A stretch of DNA of 64,000 bases from positions 558,001 through 622,000 of the forward strand of contig MCGO01000017.1 in assembly GCA_002104985.1 (NCBI GenBank), in the 5' to 3' direction. The position numbers and the translations under genes were made by a program. How positions within the stretch are numbered: the stretch's first letter is position 1; each line of letters opens with the position of its first letter. The notes under the pieces are model-generated. The model saw nothing but the letters and a program-made list of their open reading frames with translations. It ran no database searches and was not told the origin of the DNA. This DNA is from Rhizoclosmatium globosum (Eukaryota > Chytridiomycota > Chytridiomycetes > Chytridiales > Chytriomycetaceae). Of the stretch, positions 10,434 through 21,149 are shown piece after piece.

Positions 10434-10934
10434 CTTTATAGTATGACTGAGGTTAGGGAAGGAAGATGAGGAATGGCAGAACACTCACACTTTTCCTTTT
10501 TTTGGAGGTTGTTTTTTGGTTGCTTTTGATTTTCGGTGAGTATGGATGTGCGCGTTTTTTCTCTCTTGTTCCGTTCAAGGTTCAGTCTCCAAAATCCGGG
10601 GTAACCCTAGTTTTTTTCATTACAGTCCGCACCAATGTCAACTTCTAATTGTTTGGTTCAAGTTAGTCACATGCAGTTGATGGATGTATACTGTAAACGA
10701 ATAGTCTGTCAGTGTGGTTAGGGTCAATCAATCTTGTGATGAGTCGAACACCAGCTTATCATGGTGGCTGGCTGTGATTCTAAATGCTTCTTTGATGCGT
10801 CATCTTGCACACCCTTGCAAAGACCCCGGACCGCTTCTGCAAAATGATCTTTGATATGAGATTATAGAAATGCACTCAAACACATTGCAACTTGTGTATT
10901 TCATATCAACCCGATTCTTTATGAGTGACGTTAA
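10434..10934. other. Intergenic, upstream of the GPI-type gene
   Basis: No open frame of note. It should hold the promoter of the minus-strand GPI-type gene and the 3' end of permease copy 2. No repeat or RNA gene seen. Confidence 0.45.
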
Positions 10935-12740
10935 TCAAAAATGCCCCCCACCTCCTCCTTTGTTAGGAACGCCATTGATATCGTTGATCAATGCGACGAT
11001 GGCCTCAAAGCCGCCAACAACACCTCCAAACACACCTACAATCAAAATCAAAATTCCAAACACCTTGTCAAACAGTGGTCGATCCTTGAATCCAAATAGT
11101 TTGAAGTCAAACACAACAGGGAAAACGAAAATGAGAGCCTGCCAAGATTTTTAAGTGCCGATAAACTCAAATAAAATCACTCACAGTATTTGCAACGGCA
11201 CCCAATAGCGTCATAAAGTCTTTGAAGAAAGGGATGGCGATAGCAAGTCCAACAATCACACCCATAATCACAATTCTCAACAACACTCTGTAACGATCCT
11301 CACGTTGTGTATCTCCATTCGCAACTTTAAGCAAATCCAGTCGACGTTCCATTTCAAGTGAGAAAGTGGTGACAACAACCGGAATCGCGAGGAGGACGTG
11401 AAGGGTAATAACAAACACGCTAAAATTGGAAATGAATCCCTTGGGCAAGTTATTGAGGATAGGCGAGTCCGTGAGGTTTCCGTAGGCGGCTGAGAAAATG
11501 ATTCAATACCGTGGTTCTTATAAGTTTATCCTCACCGTATCCAAGTGCGGCTGTGACAAGGTACATGATGGAAATGATAATCATTGATAGCGAAAGAACT
11601 TGTTGAAACTTTTTGGGTTCCGCCATAGACTGTTCAACTTCAGGATACTGTGTTTGTTTTTAGCGAAATCGCCGATAGTCTTCAAAAATGTTGGCCCACT
11701 CACAATGTAGTTACCGGCATACGAAAAACTAATGCTTCCAAGCGCAGACGCAAATTGAGTCAGATCAACAAACTTGTGGGTAACCTTGCCAGAGTTGAGT
11801 GGGATATCAATGATTGCATAGTACACCACGGTCCAATAACCACGAAAGTTGCAAATACTCCAAATGCACTAAAAATGGCGATTTCTTTCAGGGTCTTGAA
11901 CAAAAGGAATGGAATCAAGACGACAAGTGCGCTCAACACAATCCTGCGACGCAGAGAATCAGGGACAACTCCATACAACAGCAAAACTAACCAAGTCTGC
12001 ATAGAAAATACGCCGAAAATGAGCTCCAAGTTCATACCAGACAAGATTAAATACACAATCGGGACACCTGTATTCCGCCAACCAGAAATCAGTATCACAC
12101 ATATCAAATGCCAACCCAAACCTTACCCATCAACATAGCACTGGTAAACCCTTCCACCAACCACCGCCCCGTGTCCCCAAACGCCTCATACCCAATATGA
12201 GAAAACCCCTTCAACCGCCGTCCACCTTCTGCTATCCCCATTCGCATACAAACACTTGATGAGAAGTCTTCCAGAGTAGTTGTTTGCGAACGCTGCAAGA
12301 GAACGAGTCCGATCCCAACCCAACCGGCTTGGTTTAATGCGTACGGGAGTTGTAAGACTCCGGACCAGCAATCACGCAACTGTAGGAGGGAAGAATGAGT
12401 CTGTTGGTGGTGTGGTGTGTAACGCATGCGCGACGTAATGTCAAGTTGTGAATGTGGCGGATGACTGTTATCCGGTTGTTCCGGAAGGATGGGGTCTTCA
12501 AGAGCGATACAGCCAATCGAAGTGGAAAGGGTTGAAAGAAGATTACTTGTGCCTTACATGACATGGTAGACTGCTTCCAAGACTGTGTTTCCACGGTGGT
12601 GTGTTTCGTCTGTCACTTCAATGTCTACAGGAGAAGGTATGAGAAGCGCTTCTTGAGATAAAAGCGTCACCTTCTTCATTGATGGTCGCCGGTGGAGGAG
12701 CCAAAAGAGGTGTTGAGGAATCTATGGTTGCTTGGGTCAT
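10935..12740 (-). CDS. AAAP-family amino-acid permease, copy 2 (frameshifts)
   Basis: Paralogue of the permease at 7275-9028 with the same exon order. The ATG at 12740 starts MTQATIDSSTPLLAPP; then come VTDETHHRGNTVLEAVYHV, an intron, and the GSGVLQLPYALNQAGWVGIG helix. The end carries GGVVGGFEAIVALINDING and a Gly-rich tail (NKGGGGGHF). Frame breaks occur near 12375 (one base missing in the GxGxLQLPYA block) and again at about 12250-12320, between SLAAFANNYSGRLLIKCLYA and LKGFSHIGYEAFG. The rest reads cleanly, so assembly error is more likely than decay, but a pseudogene cannot be excluded. N-terminal tails of the two copies differ, which may mean different sorting. Confidence 0.7.
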
Positions 12741-13059
12741 GTCTGGGTTTGGAATGAAATCAGACACTTTTTTTAAGTGATTTCTTGAGGTAAATATTAC
12801 AAAGTACATTCTTCGGCTTTAAATAAGGAATGGGTGCTCTCGATGTAGTCTGATGCTTTTGGCCTTCGAGAGTTGGGATCTGCGATCAAAACTATTGCGT
12901 ATCCAACCTTGTTAAACATTTACCTCATTAGCCTTTAAATAAATTATTGTTTTACACAGTTATTTTGTTCATTATTCATCGTCAAGTTGAGTTTTGAAAT
13001 CCTCATCCTGATTGCACCATCGCTGATAACACATCCAGCGAAAAAACACAAGTCAAAGA
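12741..13059. other. Divergent intergenic region between permease 2 and MetX copy 1
   Basis: About 320 bp with no coding frame of interest. It must contain both promoters. No recognisable operator was found. Confidence 0.4.
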
Positions 13060-14646
13060 ATGCTCCTCTCCGCCGTTCGTTCAGCAAACGGTTGAGCTCA
13101 CAGTACCTCCAACTCGCCTCCATCAGATCCACTCGTCTGTTCTCGCTGGAAGTTCATACCCAACACAACGATCCCACAACAACCAACCAACATCAATCCA
13201 CCACCGCACCCTAACTACAGCCACAAACTCCAACCTGGCACCTAGGAAACCAACCTCTCCTCCAGGCCCAAAACTCCAACCATACAAACTCTTTCCCATG
13301 ATTCCCCCTTCAAGCTGCACCTTGGCGGCCAACTCCCCAGTTTCGAAATAGCTTACGAGTCATGGGGAAAACTAACGAGAAGAAAGACAACGTGATCTTG
13401 TTAACAACGGGACTAAGTGGATCCAGCCACGCAAAGAGCCATTACGGAAACAGGGCTGATGGATGGTGGGAGAAGTTTATTGGTGAGTTGATTCCCGCGT
13501 CACCAAGCAAACCCCAACCCTCGTTTTTGGAATAGGACCTGGATTACCGCTTGATACCAACAAATTCCATATTATATGCACGAACGTGATTGGAGGTGTT
13601 ATGGCTCAACAGGGCCTTCTTCAATCGACCCACACGCATCAGAAAAAGCTGGCAAACCCGTTCGATATGGAACAAATTTCCCCATGATTACAGTTTGGGA
13701 TATGGTCGCGCGCAGTTTCGGTTGATGGATCATTTGGGAATCCAGCGGTTGCATGCAGTTGTGGGGAGTTCGATGGGAGGAATGCAATCGCTTGCTGCTG
13801 CTTCGCTGTTTCCAGAGCGTGTGAATAGAGTGATTTCGATTTCGGCGGCGGCACGGTCGCATCCTTATTCGATTGCGCTTCGACATGCTCAACGACAAGT
13901 TCTGATGAGCGATCCTAACTGGATGGGTGGAATGTATTATGAGCATGGTGTTATTCCGGATAAGGGATTAAGTGAGTGTGTGTTTTAGTTGATTGCAATC
14001 GCTCACTCCATTTGTTGTAGTTGGCACGTCAGATTGGAACTATTACGTATCGTTCAGGACCTGAATGGGAAATGCGATTTGGCCGAAAGCGATCAAATCC
14101 ATCACTGAAACCTAGTTTGAAAACAGATTTCATGATTGAATCTTATTTGGAGCATCAGGTACGTGTATTCTCTAGGTGTCTTTTCCTAATTATCTTACTG
14201 CAGGGAAACAAATGGGTCGGTAAATATGATGCCAACTCATTGTTATACATCTCAAGGCCATGGATATGTTTGACATGACAGATCGGCCGTCGTTTGATCC
14301 AAACGACATTTCAAGTTCTTCACTTTCAGAGACTGGATACGATGAAAAGTATTCACTGATTACAACATACCCGGTACCTTGTGGAAGGAATGCTACAATT
14401 CAGTCCACACTCGTAATTGGTGTGAAATCCGATTTCTTGATCCCTTCATGGCAACAACAAGAGATTGCGACATGTTTGAAGGATGCAGGGAACAAAATGG
14501 TGACGCATTTTGAAATCGATGGAGTGTATGGGCACGACACATTCCTCCTTGATTTTAGCAATGTGGGTTCAGCAGTGAAAGGACATCTTGAGATTCCCAC
14601 CATGGTTCAACCTGAAACAACAAAATCAGTACCCAAGCCTCTTTAG
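13060..14646 (+). CDS. MetX-family homoserine/serine O-acetyltransferase, copy 1
   Basis: An alpha/beta hydrolase of the MetX family, which transfers acetyl from acetyl-CoA to homoserine (methionine route) or, in some fungal members, to serine. Blocks in order: [47 protein letters not shown], the nucleophile elbow [41 protein letters not shown], and near the end [11 protein letters not shown] (catalytic Asp) and GHDTFLLDF (catalytic His). Four short introns are implied. The N-terminal 80 residues are poorly defined and contain an in-frame stop (TGA near 13093). One-base losses near 13595 (TGTTATGGC) and 14252 (AGGGCC) break the frame but not the catalytic residues. The leader is Ser/Arg-rich, which may indicate mitochondrial import. 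The next gene is its tandem copy. Confidence 0.8.
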
Positions 14647-14840
14647 CAGACGAATCAAAGGATGGTGAGCAGCTTGAGACATCCATTGAAATGCCGTCGC
14701 TTGAGGCACCAACAGAAGCACGCCTCTTGATACAACGACGAAAGTGATATAAATGATGATGCTGTATTTTCTATAAAAGAATGTAATTTGTTTGATTTGT
14801 GTTTTCGTTTGATTGAAATTGCACCATCTTCTTCAATCAA

Positions 14841-16506
14841 ATGAAACACCTCTTCCGACCAACAACATCGCGGCTTCTCAGCGGCACTTCAAACGCGGCT
14901 GCTTCAATCACTTCAACGCCAACGTTTGTCAAGCCGCCGTTCGCCGGGCATTCGAAGCCAACCGAGGCGACTCCAAAAGTGGCGCACAAACTGTATTCGC
15001 ACGAATCGACCTTCAAACTTCACCTTGGCGGATCGCTGCCTCGCTTTGACGTGGCCTTTGAGTCGTGGGGCCGCCTCAACGAGCGCAGGGACAATGTCAT
15101 CTTGTTAACAACGGGTCTCAGTGCATCGAGCCATGCGAAGAGCCACTTTGGAAACAGGGCCGATGGGTGGTGGGAAAAGTTTATTGGTATGCGAGTAGTC
15201 TGCTTGGATTACCTGCTTCGAAGCTCACTCGATACACAGGCCCGGGACTGCCCTTGGACACAGACAAGTTTCACGTCATTTGCACAAACGTTATCGGTGG
15301 CTGCTATGGCTCCACGGGTCCGTCTTCCATCGATCCCGTCGCCTCAGAAAAGTCAGGGTTGCCAGTCAGATATGGAACAAACTTCCCCATGGTTACAATC
15401 TGGGATATGATGCGTGCGCAATTCAAATTACTGGATGGGTTGGGAATCCATCGGGTTCATATGTTGTGGGCAGTTCCATGGGTGGAATGCTTTCTTTGGC
15501 TGCTGCTGCCATGTATCCTGACCGTGTTGGCCGTGTTATTTCTATTTCAGCAGCAGCTAGATCGCATCCGTATTCCATTGCTTTGAGGCATATGCAGCGA
15601 AGTGTTTTGATGAGTGATCCAAACTGGTTGGGTGGCCATTACTACGATTCCGGTGTGATTCCAGCTCAAGGATTAAGTGTACGTACAGTTATGTGTAGTA
15701 GTGGAGCTTTAAGTAAGCGCAGCGAACGAATCTTTGTGAAAAATGTGTAGCGATATCACGAGCGGCACTCGCATCATCACACCGAAACGAAGAATACTTC
15801 CCATAATTAATGAAAGATAAACTGATGGGCAAGGCTAATAAGGTTTTTGATTAGTTGGCACGACAAATGGGTACAATCACATATCGATCGGTCCGGAATG
15901 GGAACAACGCTTCGGTCGCAAGAGAAAGGACCCAAAAGCGGAACGAACGCTCAAGACAGACTTTATGATTGAATCTTATTTGGAGCACCAGGTTTGTACC
16001 ACGTGAAGGTTGAATTGATGAATATCTAATGCCAAGAACTTGTAGGGAAACAAATGGGTGGGCCAGTACGACGCGAATTCCCTCATTTATCTCTCACGCG
16101 CAATGGATATGTTTGACATGACCGAATGTCCCATTTGATCCAAATGATCCATCCAGGTTGTGAAGCAGCCACCAACACTGTCTGCAAAGGAAGAAGCTCA
16201 ACTCTTGGAAGACACGACCGTCACAGATTATAAACATACCCAATATCTCAGTGCCGGAATGTCTTCGATTCAGTGCCCCGTGTTGGTCATTGGCGTAAAG
16301 TCGGACTTCTTAATTCCATCCTGGCAGCAAAAGAGATTGCGACGTGTCTTCGTGATGCAGGGAACAAGAGAGTAACTCACTTTGAAATTGACGGCGTGTA
16401 TGGACACGATACATTCTTGCTTGATTTCACAAACGTCGGGAGTGCAGTAAAAGGTCATGTTGAAATTGAGCTCACTCATGCAGCACCTGGAGAATGGCAC
16501 ATTTAA
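14841..16506 (+). CDS. MetX-family homoserine/serine O-acetyltransferase, copy 2
   Basis: Tandem paralogue starting 194 bp after copy 1. The leader [20 protein letters not shown] is basic, Ser-rich and free of acidic residues, as in a mitochondrial presequence. Catalytic blocks are retained: [59 protein letters not shown] and GHDTFLLDF. Frame changes occur near 15465 (just before the nucleophile Ser) and 15890 ([12 protein letters not shown]). Intron positions match copy 1, so the duplication copied genomic DNA rather than cDNA. AATAAA lies at about 16510. Whether one copy acts on homoserine and the other on serine cannot be told from sequence. Confidence 0.8.
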
Positions 16507-16540
16507 TCCAATAAATTTGCACATAGTTTTAATATCATAA

Positions 16541-17148
16541 TCAGTAAACATATTCAACGCCTCTCCTCAAGTTCCCATCCGCCACAGGTCCCATCCGTTC
16601 GGGCGGCCACACAATGTATTTGCAACGAGCCTGCAAAAGCCCCACAGGAATCGGCCCAAACAGATTCGAATCAATGCCCCTATAACTTTCATCCGACTCC
16701 ACCCACACGTGTCCCTTTGGCACTTTCACGACCCGAGGAGGAGGATCGAATTTGATGTTTTTATCCTTGTATTCGTATTTGAGGGCTGGGGGAGGCCGTG
16801 TGGACAATATCGCCTTCGAGGGCAATGATTCGTTTGATTAGGGTCATGTCTGGGTCGTGCGGGGCTGTGAATGTGACGACATCGTTGTGGATGATGTTTC
16901 CTCGAGTCACTGATAGCTTGTCGAGCAAGACTGTTGAAATACACGGAGTCAGCGATATTGAATGCTTCCTAAATGGCAGTTTTAACCATACCCCAATCCC
17001 GCTCGTCGTACCGCATTGTGTCTGGGTTGAGTGTTGGTGTCATTGACTTTCCATTCACTGGAGTAACTGATAGGACAAACTCATTCACGCATAGTATAGG
17101 CGCTAAAGAAAGAAGGAACCTCTTGGTTCCTGCAAAACGAGTGGCCAT
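16541..17148 (-). CDS. Mitochondrial inner-membrane protease subunit 2 (IMP2-like)
   Basis: An S26-family membrane-bound signal peptidase that trims presequences of inner-membrane and intermembrane-space proteins. The ATG at 17148 starts MATRFAGTKRFLLSLAPILC, a hydrophobic anchor, followed by VNGKSMTPTLNPDT with the catalytic Ser, a 50-60-nt intron, then LLDKLSVTRGNIIHNDVV and the catalytic Lys in LIKRIIALEGDIV. The C-terminal VPKGHVWVESDESYRGIDSN and FGPIPVGLLQARCKYIVWPP are diagnostic for IMP2 rather than IMP1. A one-base shift near 16797 separates the two halves. Length (about 180 aa) fits the family. Confidence 0.85.
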
Positions 17149-17285
17149 CTCCCTCTTGAGTTTGTGGTGACAATTTTTGGTGAATCTTTGTTCTTGTTAC
17201 TTGACCTATTCACCCGAGCTTAACGTTCTTTCGCTCTTAGTACTGTATTTATTGGCTTGAGAAGCTTGATCACTCCATATTCATC

Positions 17286-20200
17286 ATGGGGAGCTCGTTT
17301 TCATCCACACCAGGCCCAAAGACTTTGGAACAAGTTGCATCGTCTAAAGCCTCGAAACAGCGCGCGCGACAAGCGTTGGAAACATGCGCCTCCTGGAGAC
17401 AAACTATTGTGATATTCTCAGACTCTCTAGACAAATGTTGTTTCGCTGCCGCCTTGTGGGCAGAGGTGAAGATTACCAACCAAAACGATCTGATGAGAAA
17501 TGCCTAACACCAATATGATCACAATAATGTAGGATGAACGAGACATTCCCTTTTCAAAGGCTTTCAAGAACTTGTCATTGACTGCTTCCGAACTCAGCAT
17601 TGTGTCTCGTGAGTTTCTTGAATCTATCGACGCTCATGCGTGCGTCCTCTCACGGATACTGGCTCTCCAAAGAGAACACCATGATGCAGTGAAACGTGTC
17701 GCGAGACAGCAAAAGATATTCCGTGATATCAAATTAAAGCTTGAGACCGCCCAGTTCATCAAACGATCGCACAGTACACTAAACCTACAAGCGACGCGAA
17801 TAAAAGACAAGGAAAAAATAAGGAGATATGTTGATCCAGAGGAAATTTTTACTGGCGTGGATACACTCGACTTTGCTTCACAAATCAATGCGCGGGCTCT
17901 ATTGGACGAACTGATTCACCAGGAGCAAGAAAAATGGAACAAATTGAATCATGAACGGGAAGATAAACTCGTGGAAGCTTTTCACGCCTTGTTTATCGCA
18001 GAAAGTGACCTATGGACCAAATTCTCAATAATTTTCGAACGAATGAGACGGATCTGTAGTTACTATTGTAAACAACAGGATCTAGCTAATGCAGTGGGTG
18101 GGAAGAAAGCCTTGGTCGTTGATGGCATTGAGTCAAAAAATATGACCACGCGGAGAAAGTCCATCACCAACAATTCGGATCAAGCTTTCGCAAGCAAACA
18201 GCAGAAACTTCTTATTTTTCAGAACCCAGAGACAAATATCCAGATCTGTAAAAAGCGGCTCAAATTGTTAAAGCGATGGCATTACTTGACACAAACCACC
18301 CTCCAATTGTGGCTAGACTTACGGGAATACGAGCTTCGACATGTAAAAGCGTGTACTGAATGGTTGATGCTTGATGGAGAATGCCATAAGCTTGTTCGAA
18401 GCTTCACCTATTATGATTTCGCTGATGGACGTCACCCGTAAATCCTGAGAGTAAACGAGACTACTTGAGTATGCTACATGGATGGGCCGAAATTCTTAAA
18501 ACTGGTCAAGGCGGTATAGAGAGGCCAAACCATTTGAATATCGCAAAACCGCTTTCGGTTGTTCAGAACTGTCTTCAATACGTTGAAAGAACCGTTTACA
18601 ACGTGAATGAACGAGAGAAGACAGCTCTCGATCAAGTTCAAAAGTTGGCAACCGCTACAGCTGAAAAGAAAAGTTTCTTTGGAAAGAAAGCAAATGCTCC
18701 AGTTGATCTAGACTCTCGACGTATTTCTGTTATAGGACATGGTCGACAAATTGCACCGGAATCAAATCACGCTGCTGAATTATTGAGACACAAACTGGAT
18801 AAAGTCTTGATCGATAACCGTATATTTCGGAGAACGAAATTGATAAAGTGTCAGATGGAGTTATGGCGTGGACTGGAATTTTGTACTAAATTCATGGGGA
18901 CTCTCTACGTATACTTGGGTTCAGAACACAAAGAAAAAGTCCCAGTCAGACTTGTGGGGAATGACCAAGGGCTCCTTAAGTTTGGACTTTCACCAAAAGG
19001 AAGTGTTACTTTGGGTGATATCAACAGCCATGGAACATCAGTAACGGAAATGGTGTCTCCAACGACTCAATTATTTGACAATTTTGTATCAGCAACTGAA
19101 GGAATATCTTCGGTCTCGATGGATGCGGGAACTCTGCAATTGGAGTCACCAATGTCATCAGTGTCAGATCCGTTCCAAACCTATGAGCAGCTTGTTCAGC
19201 CCAAGGACTTAACAAATATACAGACTGTTAAAGAACAGCGCAAGTTAGGAACCAGCTCTTTAACTTCTGTGTCTACTGCTCCTCCAACGAAAGGGTTATC
19301 ACTGAAAGAGAGAATTGCGAATCGCTTGACAAAGTCGATGATAAAAATTCATCCAATGCCTATTCCTCAGGTTGATAGTGAGGAAGAATTCGCAGGGTTG
19401 ACGAAAAAAGATGAGGCTGACATGAGATCTCAAGCGAGTTTACTCATGTCTCAAATTGAACCCGCCAGTTTGAAAGGGAATGATCAGATTCGGAACTCGT
19501 TAGGCAAATTGTTAAATCTTAATTCCACTCAAGCTTCCAATTTGAACGAGGAAGACTTAGTTACTACTGTTCAAAACAAAGAGGATGTACCATCTGTATT
19601 TGTTATACCTGGAAGCAATATGGATATTTCAGAAGATGGGCCAATGGATATACCTGTGTATGAAAGCATCGAATACACGCCAAAACCTCCGAGCCCTGAA
19701 CCTAAAATACGCGTTCAAGTTCCATCGATTGAGTTGAGCGAAGCATCAACTGGATGTGCATTACAACTGGCTATTGATCAAACGCCCATCGAAACGTCAT
19801 CATTGCCAACATCACCCCAAACTGGCGAACCAAAGAAGAAAGCCAAAAAGAAAAAGAGGCACTCATCAAAACCTCCGAAAGAAGCAGGAAATGCTGTTTC
19901 TCCCTCAGCTCCGCCCGCTGAATTGGTGATTGATGAAAATGGAAACTCCATTCCGATACCGATTACTTCGCCAACAAAACAACGAAGGAACCGGCATTCT
20001 TCTTCAAGAAAGAATGAAAAGGGCCCTCCTCCGCCTCCTCCCTTGAACCCTTCGGCTATTGGGGGCAATCTGGAAGCCTTGCCTGAACCATATCGGACAC
20101 CTAGTCTTGTAGTTTCCTCTGCATCAATGACGAATACTCGTCTAGTCACTGCTTTGTCGAATGGTGATATTAAATTAAGTGATGGTAAGAACAATGGACA

Positions 20201-21114
20201 TTTGTACTTCTTAACTGAAATTGCTCTAAATGTTCAGCGATTCCAATTCCAACCAATCTCAGTAGCTCAAATTTATCAATGGATACTCCATCATCTAATC
20301 ATTCGTTTGTTTCTACGGCTTCGGCAGAACCATCATCTGCACCACCGTCACAAACCGTTACTGCAAAATCTCCATCTCCTCCACCGCAAATAGTGAATAT
20401 CCTTGAAAATGAGCTTAAGGCGATGGCTCCTAGGGCTATATCACCTGAAGCATTTGAAGCGGAAAATAGTCAGCAAATTCAGCAAACAAATACCAAACCC
20501 AAATACACCGAAATGGATTCGTCAGAAGTCAAATATCCTAAGCTGCCTGGACTGTCTCGAGTTTCTACTGCTTTACCAGCAAATTCGTCGCACTCTTTAC
20601 CAGACAGCAAAGAAACTGTAAAAAGGCGACCACCCCCAGACCCTCCAAAAGATTCTCCAGCGACAACAAGACGAAGCTTCAATAGAAAATCAAGTGATGA
20701 AATAATAATACCAAAATATTTGGCAAATGAAACCGGCCCATACTCCAAGCAATAATTCTTTGTCGCAGTGGAAGTGGAACTTTCCCTGGATATATGACGC
20801 CTCCAATATCACATCAACAGACAAAAGTTTCAACATCGACGGATAATACACCAAGAAGCGAGTTAAGGAAGAAATCAAATGTCTCAACCCATGAGAATGC
20901 ACTCGCATCTGGAGGAGCCCGCGTGAAAAGTCAAATCTTCAATGTCGGTGAAAGTTCAAACACAGCTGCATCTTATGTCCTTCACACACATCTTAAAAAA
21001 CCGGAGCCTCCAAGGCAACCGTATCCTGGCGAAGGAACCAGAGGAAATACGCTCGGTGTTGGTGGATTGAGACATTTGTATTCCTCCAGTAAAGGAGCTT
21101 TGTCATCCTCATAA
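17286..21114 (+). CDS. Myristoylated coiled-coil (BAR-like) scaffold with disordered tail
   Basis: No named family is recognised. The N-terminus MGSSFSSTPGPK fits an N-myristoylation site. A 66-nt intron (17466-17531) joins it to DERDIPFSKAFKNL and about 290 residues of heptad-rich helix (FLESIDAHACVLSRILAL, AVKRVARQQKIFRDIKLKLE). Then, after a one-base shift near 18437, comes a second helical block with SMLHGWAEILKTG and LWRGLEFCTKFMGTLYVYLG. Helix length and membrane anchor suggest a BAR/AH-type membrane-shaping protein. From about 19000 on the protein is disordered and Pro/Ser/Lys-rich with several polyproline stretches (KGPPPPPPLNP, KRRPPPDPPK) typical of SH3 or profilin ligands. An intron at about 20184-20238 and another frame shift near 20755 precede the end. 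Probably a cortical actin or endocytosis adaptor; this is inference. Confidence 0.6.
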
Positions 21115-21149
21115 TGATAATAAATGATGGTATATTTGTACAGGAGAAT

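Noticed and set aside
10598..10730. TAACCCTA and GGTTAGGG units suggesting telomeric repeats
   Set aside because: Single isolated hexamers, no array; expected by chance.
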